64,000 nt of DNA from Streptomyces caniferus. Its GTDB lineage: Bacteria > Actinomycetota > Actinomycetes > Streptomycetales > Streptomycetaceae. A model generated the notes under the pieces. It saw nothing but the letters and a program-made list of their open reading frames with translations, had not been told where the DNA came from and made no database searches. The position numbers and the translations under genes were made by a program. Location of the stretch: the NCBI RefSeq assembly GCF_009811555.1, contig NZ_BLIN01000005.1:4163501-4227500 (forward strand), written 5' to 3'. This document shows positions 43,380 through 52,951 of this stretch, piece after piece (within the stretch, counting starts at the first letter, position 1; the number at the start of each line of letters is the position of its first letter).

Positions 43380-44549
43380 TCAAGCTCCCTTCGCGGCCTG
43401 GAACAGCTCCGCCCGCGGGTCCGCACCCGCGGTCGCCTCGCGATAGGACTCCAGCGACTCCCTCGCCTTGTCGCTGAGGTCACCGGGGACCAGCACCTCT
43501 ATGGTGACCAGCAGATCCCCCCGGGTGCCGTCCTTACGGGTCGCACCCTTGCCCCGGGCGCGCATGGTGCGCCCATTGGGGGTGCCGGCCGGCAGCTTCA
43601 GCGTGACCGGCGGACCGCCCAGCGTCGGCACCTTGATCTCACCGCCCAGGGCGGCTTCCGGGAAGGTGACCGGCACCGTGACGGTGAGATTGTCGCCCTT
43701 CCGGCCGAAGACCGGGTGGGCGTCGACATGCACGACGACGTACAGATCGCCTGCCGGGCCGCCCTGCTCGCCCGGAGCGCCCTTGCCGCGCAGCCGGATG
43801 CGCTGCCCGTCGGAGACGCCCGCGGGGATACGGACCTGCATCGTGCGGGCACTGGTCGCACGACCGCTGCCCTTGCAGACCTCGCAGGGGTCCTGGGCGA
43901 TCAGGCCCCGGCCCTTGCAGTCGGCGCACGGGTCGGTGAGCGAGAACCCGCCGCCCGCGCCCCGGCTGACCTGGCCGGTGCCGACACAGGTCGGACAGAC
44001 CCGCGGCGTACCGTTTTTGTCGCCGGTGCCCGAACACGCCTTGCACGGCGCCTGGCTGGACATCCGCAGCGGGACCGTGGCCCCGTCGACCGCCTCGGTG
44101 AAGCTGAGCGTCACCTCGGACTCGATGTCCTGGCCCCGGCGCGCGTGGGTGCGCGTACCGGCGCCGCCCCGGTTGAACAGGCCTCCGAAGACGTCCCCGA
44201 GCCCGCCGCCGAAGCCGCCGCCCCCTTGGCCCTGGGTGCCCCCGAAGAGGTCGCCCAAGTCGAAGTTGAAGGAGCCGCCGCTTCCGGCGGGACCGGGCCG
44301 GTAGCCGCCGTTGCCGAACAGCGTGCGCGCCTCGTCGTACTCCTTGCGGCGCTTGCTGTCGCCCAGGACGTCGTTGGCCTCGGAGATCTCCTTGAAGCGC
44401 TCCTCGGCCTTGGCGTCGCCCTTGTTGGCATCCGGGTGGAACTCGCGGGCGAGCTTGCGGTACGCCTTCTTGATCTCCGCTTCGGTGGCGTCCTTCGGGA
44501 CGCCGAGGACCTTGTAGTAGTCCTTCTCGACGAAGTCCTTGGTGCTCAT
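43380..44549 (-). CDS. dnaJ: Molecular chaperone DnaJ
   Basis: This 389-residue type I J-protein stimulates DnaK ATP hydrolysis and delivers clients. The J domain spans about 9-74 with HPD in KLAREFHPDANKGD. A Gly/Phe region follows. The zinc centre has four CxxCxGxG-type repeats (CKACSGTG, CPTCVGTG, CADCKGRG, CEVCKGSG), and then come two beta substrate-binding domains. ATG 44549 has GGAGGAGGG ahead. It is 45 bases from grpE and coupled to hspR downstream. Confidence 0.97.
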   Translation of the reverse strand: MSTKDFVEKDYYKVLGVPKDATEAEIKKAYRKLAREFHPDANKGDAKAEERFKEISEANDVLGDSKRRKEYDEARTLFGNGGYRPGPAGSGGSFNFDLGDLFGGTQGQGGGGFGGGLGDVFGGLFNRGGAGTRTHARRGQDIESEVTLSFTEAVDGATVPLRMSSQAPCKACSGTGDKNGTPRVCPTCVGTGQVSRGAGGGFSLTDPCADCKGRGLIAQDPCEVCKGSGRATSARTMQVRIPAGVSDGQRIRLRGKGAPGEQGGPAGDLYVVVHVDAHPVFGRKGDNLTVTVPVTFPEAALGGEIKVPTLGGPPVTLKLPAGTPNGRTMRARGKGATRKDGTRGDLLVTIEVLVPGDLSDKARESLESYREATAGADPRAELFQAAKGA

Positions 44550-44594
44550 CCCCGACGTCCCTCCTCCCGCACGGATTTCCTGTCAGTCCTCACG

Positions 44595-45254
44595 TCAGCC
44601 CTCTTCCGGGCCACCGCTCTCCTCGTCCGAAGCCTGGGCGCCCTTGACGTCGTCGTCGGATCCGGACTTGGCGGTCTGCGCGCCCGGCTGCGGCTCGGCG
44701 ACGGCGACCCGCGCGGGGCGGATCGTTCGTTCACCGATGCGATACCCGGGCTGCAGGATCGCCACGCACGTCGTCTCGGTGACATCCGGTGCGTACGAAT
44801 GCATCAACGCTTCGTGGATCGTCGGGTCGAAGGGCTCGCCCTCCTTGCCGAACTGCTGCAGACCCAGCTTGGCGACCACGGTCTCCAGCGATTCGGCCAC
44901 CGACTTGAAGCCGCCGACCAGTTCGCCGTGCTCACGGGCACGGCCGACGTCGTCGAGGGTGGGAAGGAGCTCGGACAGGAGGTTCGCCGCGGCGATCTCC
45001 TTGACCGTGACCCGGTCCCGTTCCACCCGACGGCGGTAGTTCTGGTACTCCGCCTGGAGCCGCTGGAGGTCCGTCGTGCGCTCGTTGAGCGCCGTACGCA
45101 CCTGGTCCAGCTGCGCCTGGAGCGCTACGTCCGGTACGTCCCCGGCCGGGGCCGAGCCCGCCTTGTCGGCGGACTCGGCCTGCGCCGCGTCTTCGGGAGC
45201 GGCGTCGGAAGGGACGTCGGGCTTCTCGTCGAAGCCCGGGGTCTCCTCCGTCAC
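44595..45254 (-). CDS. grpE: Nucleotide exchange factor GrpE
   Basis: GrpE releases ADP from DnaK. The 219-residue protein has a long acidic, disordered N-terminus. The dimer coiled coil includes [20 protein letters not shown]. The head domain has [20 protein letters not shown] and an [20 protein letters not shown] beta region, and the end is [23 protein letters not shown] 45254 overlaps the dnaK stop (GTGA). Confidence 0.96.
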   Translation of the reverse strand: MTEETPGFDEKPDVPSDAAPEDAAQAESADKAGSAPAGDVPDVALQAQLDQVRTALNERTTDLQRLQAEYQNYRRRVERDRVTVKEIAAANLLSELLPTLDDVGRAREHGELVGGFKSVAESLETVVAKLGLQQFGKEGEPFDPTIHEALMHSYAPDVTETTCVAILQPGYRIGERTIRPARVAVAEPQPGAQTAKSGSDDDVKGAQASDEESGGPEEG

Positions 45255-47107
45255 GCGGCACCATCCTTCTTCGGCTTCTCGTCGTCGACGATCTCGGCGT
45301 CGACGACATCGTCATCGGCCTTGGCCTGCTCGGCACCCTCGGCACCCGCGGCGCCCTCGGCACCGGCCGCACCCTGGGCGTCGGCGTACATCGCCTGACC
45401 CAGCTTCTGCGAGACGGCCGCGACCTTCTCGGTGGCGGTGCGGATCTCGGCCGTGTCCTCGCCCTTGAGCTTTTCCTTCAGCTCGGTGACGGCTTCCTCG
45501 ACCTCGGTCTTGACCTCGCCCGGGACCTTCTCCTCGTTGTCCTTGAGGAACTTCTCGGTCTGGTAGACGAGCTGCTCGGCCTGGTTGCGGGTCTCGGCGG
45601 CCTCGCGACGCTTGGTGTCCTCGTCCGCGTACTGCTCGGCCTCCTGGCGCATCCGGTCGACCTCGTCCTTCGGCAGCGAGGAGCCGCCGGTGACGGTCAT
45701 CTTCTGCTCCTTGCCCGTGCCCAGGTCCTTCGCGGTCACGTGCATGATGCCGTTGGCGTCGATGTCGAAGGAGACCTCGATCTGCGGGACCCCGCGGGGG
45801 GCCGGCGGCAGACCGGTCAGCTCGAACATCCCGAGCTTCTTGTTGTACGCCGCGATCTCGCGCTCGCCCTGGTAGACCTGGATCTGCACGGACGGCTGGT
45901 TGTCCTCGGCCGTCGTGAAGATCTCGGACCGCTTGGTCGGGATCGTGGTGTTGCGCTCGATGAGCTTGGTCATGATGCCGCCCTTGGTCTCGATACCGAG
46001 GGACAGCGGGGTGACGTCCAGCAGGAGGACGTCCTTGACCTCACCCTTGAGGACACCGGCCTGGAGGGTGGCGCCGATGGCGACGACCTCGTCCGGGTTG
46101 ACGCCCTTGTTGGCGTCCTTGCCGCCGGTCAGCTCCTTGACGAGCTCGGCGACGGCGGGCATACGGGTGGAACCGCCGACCAGGACCACGTGGTCGATCT
46201 CGGACAGGTTGATACCCGCGTCCTTGATGACGTTGTGGAACGGCGTCTTGCAGCGGTCCAGGAGGTCCGAGGTGAGCTGCTGGAACTGCGAGCGCGTGAG
46301 CTTCTCGTCCAGGTGCAGCGGGCCCTCGGCCGAGGCGGTGATGTAGGGAAGGTTGATCGTCGTCTCGGTGGAGGACGACAGCTCGATCTTCGCCTTCTCA
46401 GCGGCCTCGCGCAGGCGCTGGAGCGCCATCTTGTCCTTGGCCAGGTCGACGCCGTGGCCGTTCTGGAACTGCTTGACCAGGTAGTCGACGACGCGCTGGT
46501 CCCAGTCGTCACCACCGAGGTGGTTGTCACCGTTGGTGGCCTTCACCTCGACGACGCCGTCGCCGATCTCCAGGAGCGAGACGTCGAAGGTGCCGCCACC
46601 GAGGTCGAAGACCAGGATGGTCTGGTCGTCCTTCTCCAGGCCGTAGGCCAGGGCGGCCGCGGTGGGCTCGTTGACGATGCGCAGGACGTTGAGGCCCGCG
46701 ATCTCACCGGCCTCCTTGGTGGCCTGACGCTCGGAGTCGTTGAAGTAGGCCGGAACGGTGATGACCGCGTCGACGACCTTCTCGCCCAGGTACGCCTCGG
46801 CGTCCCGCTTGAGCTTCTGCAGGATGAAGGCGCTCATCTGCTGCGGGTTGAAGCCCTTGCCGTCGATGTCGATCTTCCAGTCGGTGCCCATGTGGCGCTT
46901 GACCGACCGGATGGTCCTGTCGACGTTGGTGACCGCCTGACGCTTGGCGACCTCGCCGACCAGCACCTCGCCGTTCTTGGCGAAGGCGACAACGGACGGC
47001 GTGGTCCTGGCGCCCTCGGCGTTGGTGATGACGGTGGGCTCACCGCCTTCGAGAACACTGACGACGGAGTTCGTCGTGCCCAGGTCGATGCCGACCGCAC
47101 GTGCCAT
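45251..47107 (-). CDS. dnaK: Molecular chaperone DnaK (Hsp70)
   Basis: This 618-residue Hsp70 begins [20 protein letters not shown] with the first phosphate loop. Further nucleotide-domain motifs are [40 protein letters not shown] and [20 protein letters not shown]. The linker [19 protein letters not shown] leads into the beta substrate domain and a helical lid. The tail is Ala/Glu-rich and lacks the enterobacterial EEVKDKK ending, as usual in actinobacteria. ATG 47107 follows GGAGGAA. Two HAIR operators lie upstream. Confidence 0.98.
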   Translation of the reverse strand: MARAVGIDLGTTNSVVSVLEGGEPTVITNAEGARTTPSVVAFAKNGEVLVGEVAKRQAVTNVDRTIRSVKRHMGTDWKIDIDGKGFNPQQMSAFILQKLKRDAEAYLGEKVVDAVITVPAYFNDSERQATKEAGEIAGLNVLRIVNEPTAAALAYGLEKDDQTILVFDLGGGTFDVSLLEIGDGVVEVKATNGDNHLGGDDWDQRVVDYLVKQFQNGHGVDLAKDKMALQRLREAAEKAKIELSSSTETTINLPYITASAEGPLHLDEKLTRSQFQQLTSDLLDRCKTPFHNVIKDAGINLSEIDHVVLVGGSTRMPAVAELVKELTGGKDANKGVNPDEVVAIGATLQAGVLKGEVKDVLLLDVTPLSLGIETKGGIMTKLIERNTTIPTKRSEIFTTAEDNQPSVQIQVYQGEREIAAYNKKLGMFELTGLPPAPRGVPQIEVSFDIDANGIMHVTAKDLGTGKEQKMTVTGGSSLPKDEVDRMRQEAEQYADEDTKRREAAETRNQAEQLVYQTEKFLKDNEEKVPGEVKTEVEEAVTELKEKLKGEDTAEIRTATEKVAAVSQKLGQAMYADAQGAAGAEGAAGAEGAEQAKADDDVVDAEIVDDEKPKKDGAA

Positions 47108-47125
47108 TTCAATTCCTCCAGCTGA

Positions 47126-47146
47126 CTTGAGTGGAACAGGCTCAAG
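47126..47146. promoter_or_regulatory. HAIR operator 1 of dnaK
   Basis: CTTGAGT-GGAACAG-GCTCAAG matches the HspR consensus at 13 of 14 arm positions. It lies 19-39 bases upstream of the dnaK start, within the leader. Confidence 0.85.
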
Positions 47147-47177
47147 CGTGCAGCACGGAAGAAATCCTGTCAACAGA

Positions 47178-47198
47178 GCTGAGTCGGGGACACTCAAG
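47178..47198. promoter_or_regulatory. HAIR operator 2 of dnaK
   Basis: GCTGAGT-CGGGGAC-ACTCAAG has one perfect half and one half with two mismatches to CTTGAGT-N7-ACTCAAG. It is 52 bases (centre to centre) from operator 1. Multiple HAIRs are known upstream of dnaK in Streptomyces. Confidence 0.75.
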
Positions 47199-47396
47199 TT
47201 TTATAAGGCGCTTATCGTCACCGGCCTTGCGGCGAAAGACGTACGGGCCGCACAGAGGGTTGCCTTGGCGACGCAGATCACCGGCCGGGCGGCTTCATGG
47301 CACAGAGGAGAATGGGTAACCTCAGCGGCAGACCAAAAAAGTTACCGCTTAGTAGTCCTCTCCGTTTTCCGCTCTCGCAGGTACGAGGAGCCTCCC

Positions 47397-49664
47397 ATGC
47401 AACTCGCCGCGATCATCGTGTCGCTGGTGCTCATCGCGGTCGCCGTGGCGCTGTTCGGCCGCGCCCTCCTGCAGATCTACCGCCAGATGCGACTGGGCCA
47501 GCCGGTACCCGCCGGCACCCGTACCGACGCTCCCGCCCAGCGGACCGTCACGCTGGCCAAGGAGTTCGTCGGCCACACCCGGATGAACCGCTGGGGCGTC
47601 GTCGGCGTCGCGCACTGGTTCGTGGCGGTGGGCTTCCTCACCCTGCTGCTGACGATCGTCAACGCCATCGGCCAGCTCTTCAAGGCCGACTGGCTGATCC
47701 CGTTCCTCGGCGACTGGCTGCCGTGGGAGCTGTACGTCGAGGCGATGGGCACGCTGACGACCGTCGGCATCGTCGTCCTGATCGTCATCCGGCAGCTGAG
47801 CCGGCCCGGCGCCGCGGGCCGCAAGTCGCGCTTCGCCGGCTCCAACACCGGCCAGGCGTACTTCGTCGAGGGCGTCATCCTCATCGTCGGCATCTGCATC
47901 GTGACGCTGCACGCCCTGGAGGGCGCCCAGCACGGCGTCGACCACTACGAGCCGGCGTACTTCGTCTCGTACCCGCTGGTCGCCGCGTTCAAGGGCATGA
48001 GCCTCGGCACGGTGCAGAACCTCACCTACTTCTTCGCCGGCCTGAAGATCGCGACGTCCTTCATCTGGATGATCACGGTCTCCCTCAAGACCGACATGGG
48101 TGTGGCCTGGCACCGCTTCCTGGCCTTCCCCAACATCTGGTTCAAGCGCGAGGCGGACGGCGGCGTGGCGCTGGGCGCGCTGCAGCCGATGACCTCCGCC
48201 GGCAAGCCGATCGACTTCGAGGACCCGGGCGAGGACGACCAGTTCGGCGTCTCCCAGGTCGAGCACTTCTCATGGAAGGGCCTGCTCGACTTCTCCACCT
48301 GCACCGAGTGCGGCCGCTGCCAGTCGCAGTGCCCCGCCTGGAACACCGGCAAGCCGCTGTCGCCCAAGCTGCTGATCATGTCGCTGCGCGACCATGCCCA
48401 CGCCAAGGCGCCGTACCTGCTCGCGGGCGGCGGCAAGGACGAGGAGGGCAACGAGAAGGCGACCGCCGAGCAGCTCGCCGACGTCCCCGCCTCCGCGCTG
48501 GCCGAGGCCGAGCGCCCGCTGATCGGCACCCTCGAAGAGAACGGCGTCATCGACCCCGACGTCCTGTGGTCCTGCACCACCTGCGGCGCCTGTGTCGAGC
48601 AGTGCCCGGTCGACATCGAGCACATCGACCACATCGTCGACATGCGCCGCTACCAGGTCATGATCGAGTCCTCGTTCCCGTCCGAGGCGGGCACGATGCT
48701 CAAGAACCTGGAGAAGAAGGGCAACCCCTGGGGCCTGGCCAAGAAGCAGCGGCTGGCCTGGACCAAGGAGGTCGACTTCGAGATCCCGATCGTCGGCCAG
48801 GACGTCGAGGACCTGACCGAGGTCGAATACCTCTACTGGGTCGGCTGCGCCGGCGCCCTGGAGGACCGCGCCAAGAAGACCACCAAGGCCTTCGCCGAGC
48901 TGCTGCACATCGCGGGCGTGAAGTTCGCGATCATGGGCGGCGACGAGAAGTGCACCGGTGACTCGCCGCGCCGCCTGGGCAACGAGTTCCTCTTCCAGCA
49001 GCTCGGCGCGGAGAACGTGGCCACGCTGAACGCGGCCTTCGGCGAGGACGACGAGGACGAGTCGACCAAGAAGCCGAAGTCCTCGAAGAAGATCGTCGCG
49101 ACCTGCCCGCACTGCTTCAACACCATCGCGAACGAGTACCCGCAGCTGGGCGGCGAGTACGAGGTCATCCACCACACCCAGCTGCTCCAGCACCTGGTGG
49201 ACGAGGGCAAGCTCACCCCCGTCACCCCGGTCGAGGGTCTGATCACGTACCACGACCCCTGCTACCTGGGCCGCCACAACAAGGTCTACACCCCGCCGCG
49301 CGAGATCATCGCCAAGGTGCCGGGCCTGCGGAACGAGGAGATGCACCGCCACAAGGAGCGCGGCTTCTGCTGTGGCGCCGGCGGTGCCCGCATGTGGATG
49401 GAAGAGCGCATCGGCAAGCGCATCAACAACGAGCGCGTCGACGAGGCCCTGTCGCTCAACCCCGACATCGTCTCGACGGCCTGCCCCTTCTGCCTGGTCA
49501 TGCTGACCGACTCGGTCAACGGCAAGAAGAACGACGGCAAGGCGAAGGAATCCGTCCAGGTCGTCGACGTGGCCCAGCTGCTGCTGGACTCCGTCAAGGT
49601 CCCCGCCGACCCGGCGGGCGACGAGGAGCCCGAGGACGCGCCGGAGCCGGAGCCGGTGAAGTAA
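47397..49664 (+). CDS. Membrane (Fe-S)-binding oxidoreductase, HdrD/GlpC-like
   Basis: The 755-residue protein fuses a membrane module with an iron-sulfur module. Residues about 5-250 hold five to six helices of a nitrate-reductase-gamma/cytochrome b-like domain with conserved His. At about 300-420 are two cluster motifs, CTECGRCQSQCPAWNTGKP and CTTCGACVEQCPVDIEH, expected to bind 4Fe-4S. The C-terminal half has two CCG-type domains (WVGCAGALEDRAKK, ATCPHCFNTI, TYHDPCYLGRHNKV, GFCCGAGGARMW), as in heterodisulfide-reductase subunit D. It probably moves electrons between the quinone pool and a thiol or dehydrogenase partner. ATG 47397 follows GAGGAG. It is divergent from dnaK. Confidence 0.92.
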   Translation: MQLAAIIVSLVLIAVAVALFGRALLQIYRQMRLGQPVPAGTRTDAPAQRTVTLAKEFVGHTRMNRWGVVGVAHWFVAVGFLTLLLTIVNAIGQLFKADWLIPFLGDWLPWELYVEAMGTLTTVGIVVLIVIRQLSRPGAAGRKSRFAGSNTGQAYFVEGVILIVGICIVTLHALEGAQHGVDHYEPAYFVSYPLVAAFKGMSLGTVQNLTYFFAGLKIATSFIWMITVSLKTDMGVAWHRFLAFPNIWFKREADGGVALGALQPMTSAGKPIDFEDPGEDDQFGVSQVEHFSWKGLLDFSTCTECGRCQSQCPAWNTGKPLSPKLLIMSLRDHAHAKAPYLLAGGGKDEEGNEKATAEQLADVPASALAEAERPLIGTLEENGVIDPDVLWSCTTCGACVEQCPVDIEHIDHIVDMRRYQVMIESSFPSEAGTMLKNLEKKGNPWGLAKKQRLAWTKEVDFEIPIVGQDVEDLTEVEYLYWVGCAGALEDRAKKTTKAFAELLHIAGVKFAIMGGDEKCTGDSPRRLGNEFLFQQLGAENVATLNAAFGEDDEDESTKKPKSSKKIVATCPHCFNTIANEYPQLGGEYEVIHHTQLLQHLVDEGKLTPVTPVEGLITYHDPCYLGRHNKVYTPPREIIAKVPGLRNEEMHRHKERGFCCGAGGARMWMEERIGKRINNERVDEALSLNPDIVSTACPFCLVMLTDSVNGKKNDGKAKESVQVVDVAQLLLDSVKVPADPAGDEEPEDAPEPEPVK

Positions 49665-49684
49665 CGGCGCGGCTGCACGCATTG

Positions 49685-49725
49685 GCCGACGGCCGGTCCC
49701 TGTTCGCACGGGGCCGGCCGTCGGC
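49685..49725 (+). terminator. Terminator of the Fe-S oxidoreductase gene
   Basis: GCCGACGGCCGG (49685-49696) and CCGGCCGTCGGC (49714-49725), extended by CCC/GGG, 20 bases beyond the stop. Confidence 0.8.
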
Positions 49726-49829
49726 GGTTCCGGACCGCCGCTGGGGCGTTGCGGGACGGCGGTCCACCCGGGAGCATCGGGGGCCGCGGACGAGGACACG
49801 ACCACAGCGGTACGGGGGCGGGGGACGGT

Positions 49830-51152
49830 ATGCGGCGACGGATCGCGACGGCGGCGGGGCTCGGGCTGGCCGTCCTCCTCAGCTCCTGCGGCCTCCTCTC
49901 CGGCTCCGACGACGCGCGCCGCGCCGCCCCGCACCGCAGCTCCTCGCTGCCCGCCGCGCGCCCCGTCCCCGCCGGTCAGGGCAGCCGGGCGGCCGGCGAC
50001 TTCAACGGCGACGGCCACCCCGATCTCGTCCTCGACAGCCTGCTCGCCGCCGCCCGCGGCCGCGACGACGACCCGGGCATCGGCATCGTCTACGGCTCCG
50101 CGCACGGACTCGACCCGGCCACCCGGCAGCTGCTCACCCCGGCCCGGAACGCCGCCCCCACCGGCACCACCGTCCCCGCCGCCTTCGACGCCGAGACCGT
50201 CTGCGACCTCGACCGGGACGGCTTCAGCGACCTCGTCGTCACCACCGACCCGCCCTACGACGGCGTGGGCCGCCCGCCCGTCCCCGTACAGCTCCTCTTC
50301 GGCTCGCCCCGGGGCCTCGGCTCCGCCCGCGCCGTGAAGCTCCGCATCCCGGACCGGGCGCGGTTCGGCAACGAATGGCCCGACCAGCCGGTCTGCGGCG
50401 ACTTCGACGGCGACGGCGCACCGGACCTGGCCGTCACCGCCTCCGGCCCCCGGATCAGCTACCTGCGGGGCCCGTTCACCCGCAGCGGCGCCCCCAGGAC
50501 GGCCGGCGCCCCGCTCGACGTCCCCGGCACCGCGCTCGCCGCCACCGCGCCCCTCGCCCCGGCTCCCGACATCGACCACGACGGGGCCGACGACCTGCTC
50601 GTACGCTCCGCCGCCCCCGGCCGCCGGGCCCGCGGCCGCCTCGCCCTCGGCGGCCCCCGGGGCCCGCTCCGGGCCGGTCCGGCCGCCTATCCGCCCGGCT
50701 ACGCGACGGCCTTCGGCCGCTTCGCCGCGGCCGGCCGGGGCGTGACCTCCGTCACCGCCGACACCGACGGCCGCCTCTCCGTCGGCGGCCGCCCCGGCAC
50801 CCTCCGTACCGGCACGGGCGGGATCCCCACCCTCGCCGCCGGTGACGTGGACCACGACCGACACCCGGATCTGGTCGTCGGCGGCGACCGCCCCGCCCTG
50901 CTGAGCGGCACCGCGAACGGGCTCTCCGCCACCGTCCGCCGGCTGCCCGTGCCCCGGCTGCCCGGCTCCGGACGCCCGCGCTCCACGGTTCTCGCCCTCG
51001 CCGACTTCGACGGCGACCAGCACGCCGACCTCGTTCTCCTCACCCGGCGCGGCCGCACCCACGACCGGGTGACGGTCCTGCCCGGCGGCCCGTCAGGTCT
51101 CGCCGCACGGCCCGCCCTCTCCTTCACCACGGCGGATTTCACGGCCTCTTGA
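49830..51152 (+). CDS. FG-GAP repeat lipoprotein
   Basis: This is a 440-residue secreted lipoprotein. The signal peptide MRRRIATAAGLGLAVLLSSC ends in a lipobox (LSSC), with Cys20 as the anchor. Six FG-GAP-type calcium loops follow with the DxDxDG-like core: DFNGDGHPDL, DLDRDGFSDL, DFDGDGAPDL, DIDHDGADDL, DVDHDRHPDL and DFDGDQHADL. This builds a beta-propeller like integrin alpha or VCBS proteins. It is likely an extracellular, membrane-tethered binding protein with unknown ligand. ATG 49830 follows GGGGGCGGGGGA. Confidence 0.9.
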   Translation: MRRRIATAAGLGLAVLLSSCGLLSGSDDARRAAPHRSSSLPAARPVPAGQGSRAAGDFNGDGHPDLVLDSLLAAARGRDDDPGIGIVYGSAHGLDPATRQLLTPARNAAPTGTTVPAAFDAETVCDLDRDGFSDLVVTTDPPYDGVGRPPVPVQLLFGSPRGLGSARAVKLRIPDRARFGNEWPDQPVCGDFDGDGAPDLAVTASGPRISYLRGPFTRSGAPRTAGAPLDVPGTALAATAPLAPAPDIDHDGADDLLVRSAAPGRRARGRLALGGPRGPLRAGPAAYPPGYATAFGRFAAAGRGVTSVTADTDGRLSVGGRPGTLRTGTGGIPTLAAGDVDHDRHPDLVVGGDRPALLSGTANGLSATVRRLPVPRLPGSGRPRSTVLALADFDGDQHADLVLLTRRGRTHDRVTVLPGGPSGLAARPALSFTTADFTAS

Positions 51153-51226
51153 CGGTCCGTCGGCCGACTTGTGGCCCGTGGCTAATACACTTGTCCCGTC
51201 GCGGGGACGCATCCGACCATGACGCC

Positions 51227-51790
51227 ATGAACACAGACACGGGCAGGGGCACGGCCGACGATCCGAGCGCCTTGGCACGCCCCGCCCCACGCGAGACGCC
51301 GCCCGCCCCGCCCGTCACGGTCCGGCTCGCCCTCCCCACCGACGCCCCCGCGATCGCCGCCGTCCACCAGGCATCACGGCAGGTCACCATGCCCTACCTG
51401 CCGCCCCAGCGCCGCACCCACGCCGAGGTCACCCGCTGGATCCGGGAGATCGTGCTGCCGCAGAGCCACACCCTGGTCGCGGTCCGTGGCGCCGAGCTCC
51501 TCGGCTATGCGGCCCTCCAGGGCGAGCTGCTCGAACAGCTCTACCTCCGCCCGGACGTCCGGCGCGCCGGCATCGGCTCCCGACTCCTCGCCGAGGCGCG
51601 CCGGTACCGCCCCGACGGCCTTTACCTGCATGTCTTCCAACTCAACACCGACGCAAGGGCGTTCTACGCCCACCACGGCTTCCGGGTCGTGGCCGTCAAC
51701 GACGGCAGCTCCAACATGGAGAACCTGCCGGACCTCACCCTCCGCTGGACCCCGGTCCCGGCCCCCCGGTTCCGTCGGGGAACCCCCTAG
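51227..51790 (+). CDS. GNAT-family N-acetyltransferase
   Basis: This 187-residue acetyltransferase has a disordered first 35 residues and then VTVRLALPTDAPAIAAVHQA. The central strand is HTLVAVRGAELLGYAAL, followed by LLEQLYLRPDVRRAGIGSRL with the acetyl-CoA pyrophosphate loop RRAGIG. LHVFQLNTDARAFYAHHGFR carries the conserved Asn and Tyr. The substrate is unknown. ATG 51227 has no strong ribosome site. Confidence 0.88.
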   Translation: MNTDTGRGTADDPSALARPAPRETPPAPPVTVRLALPTDAPAIAAVHQASRQVTMPYLPPQRRTHAEVTRWIREIVLPQSHTLVAVRGAELLGYAALQGELLEQLYLRPDVRRAGIGSRLLAEARRYRPDGLYLHVFQLNTDARAFYAHHGFRVVAVNDGSSNMENLPDLTLRWTPVPAPRFRRGTP

Positions 51791-51874
51791 GGGATGTCAC
51801 AGGTCAGATGCAAACCCGTCCCCGATCCCCCTGCTCCGCCACCGAATCCACGCGGACCAGGTACTTTCGAGTAC

Positions 51875-52828
51875 GTGGCTGGATTCAGGATGGGTCGCGG
51901 ACGGGACACCCGCACCGCGCAGAACGGACAGCAGGGGCAGCAGGCGCCGTACGGGCAGCAAGGGCCGTACGGGCAGCAGCCCCCGCCGCCGCACGGGCAA
52001 TGGCAGCAGGCACCGCAGCAGTACGGCGGCATGCCGCAGGGGCAGCAGCAGCCGCACGGGCAGCACGGTGAACCCGAGTACTTCGGCGATGGCGGCTACC
52101 AGCCCCAGCAGCAGTCCTTCGCGCCGTATTCGAACGACAACAACCCGGGGCACACCCAGCAGTTCAGCGTCGGCGACGCCCCGGACGCCTACGGGCAGAC
52201 CCAGGGTCACTACGACCAGGGCGACGACGGCGCGTACGCGTCCGGCGCCACCTACCGCGCCGGCCGGACCGACGCACCGCCGGCCGGCCCCCGGCTGCAC
52301 TGGAAGCAGCTGCTGTCCGGCATCGTGCTGCGCCCCGACGCCACCTTCTGGCAGATGCGGGACCACGCGGTGTGGGCCCCGGCGCTCGTCGTCACCTTCA
52401 TCTACGGTCTGCTCGCGGTCTTCGGCTTCGACAAGGCCCGCGAGGATGTGCTGAACGCCACCCTCTCCAACAGCATCCCGTGGGTGCTGATCACGGCTGT
52501 GATGTTCATCATCGGCAGCCTGATCCTGGGCACCGTCACCCACACCCTGGCCCGGCAGCTCGGCGGCGACGGCGCCTGGCAGCCGACCATCGGCCTGGCC
52601 ATGCTGATCATGACGATCTCGGACGCGCCCCGGCTGCTGTTCGCGATGTTCCTGGGCGGCGACAGCACCCTGGTCCAGGTCCTGGGCTGGCTGACCTGGC
52701 TCGCCACCGGCTATCTGCTGACCTCCATGGTCAGCAAGTCGCACGACCTTCCGTGGCCCAAGGCCCTCGGCGCCTCCGCGATCCAGCTGGTCGCCCTGCT
52801 CGCCCTGCTGAAGCTCGGCACCCTGTAA
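51875..52828 (+). CDS. Yip1-family membrane protein with Gln/Pro/Gly-rich N-terminus
   Basis: The 317-residue protein starts VAGFRMGRGRDTRTAQNGQQ. Residues about 12-125 are low-complexity Gln/Gly/Pro/Tyr repeats (QQGPYGQQPPPPHGQWQQ), predicted disordered in the cytoplasm. Residues about 135-317 are a Yip1-like domain with five helices (WKQLLSGIVLRPDATFWQMR entry, then ALVVTFIYGLLAVFGFD and VLITAVMFIIGSLILGTV). GTG 51875 is selected because conserved residues begin there; an upstream frame from 51794 looks non-coding. Function is unknown. Confidence 0.85.
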   Translation: MAGFRMGRGRDTRTAQNGQQGQQAPYGQQGPYGQQPPPPHGQWQQAPQQYGGMPQGQQQPHGQHGEPEYFGDGGYQPQQQSFAPYSNDNNPGHTQQFSVGDAPDAYGQTQGHYDQGDDGAYASGATYRAGRTDAPPAGPRLHWKQLLSGIVLRPDATFWQMRDHAVWAPALVVTFIYGLLAVFGFDKAREDVLNATLSNSIPWVLITAVMFIIGSLILGTVTHTLARQLGGDGAWQPTIGLAMLIMTISDAPRLLFAMFLGGDSTLVQVLGWLTWLATGYLLTSMVSKSHDLPWPKALGASAIQLVALLALLKLGTL

Positions 52829-52856
52829 GGCCGTCGGGCCACGGCGATCCGGCCAC

Positions 52857-52903
52857 GCAAGGGGCCCGCCCCGGAGCACCAGACTCCGGGGCGGGCCCCT
52901 TGC
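52857..52903. terminator. Strong bidirectional terminator
   Basis: Two perfect 20-base arms (52857-52876 and 52884-52903, first half starting GCAAGGGGCCCGCC) enclose a 7-base loop between convergent genes. Confidence 0.9.
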
Positions 52904-52951
52904 CGTGCGGTGGACCGGCCGGCTCACGGACCCGGCCCCCGGGCGTCGGCG

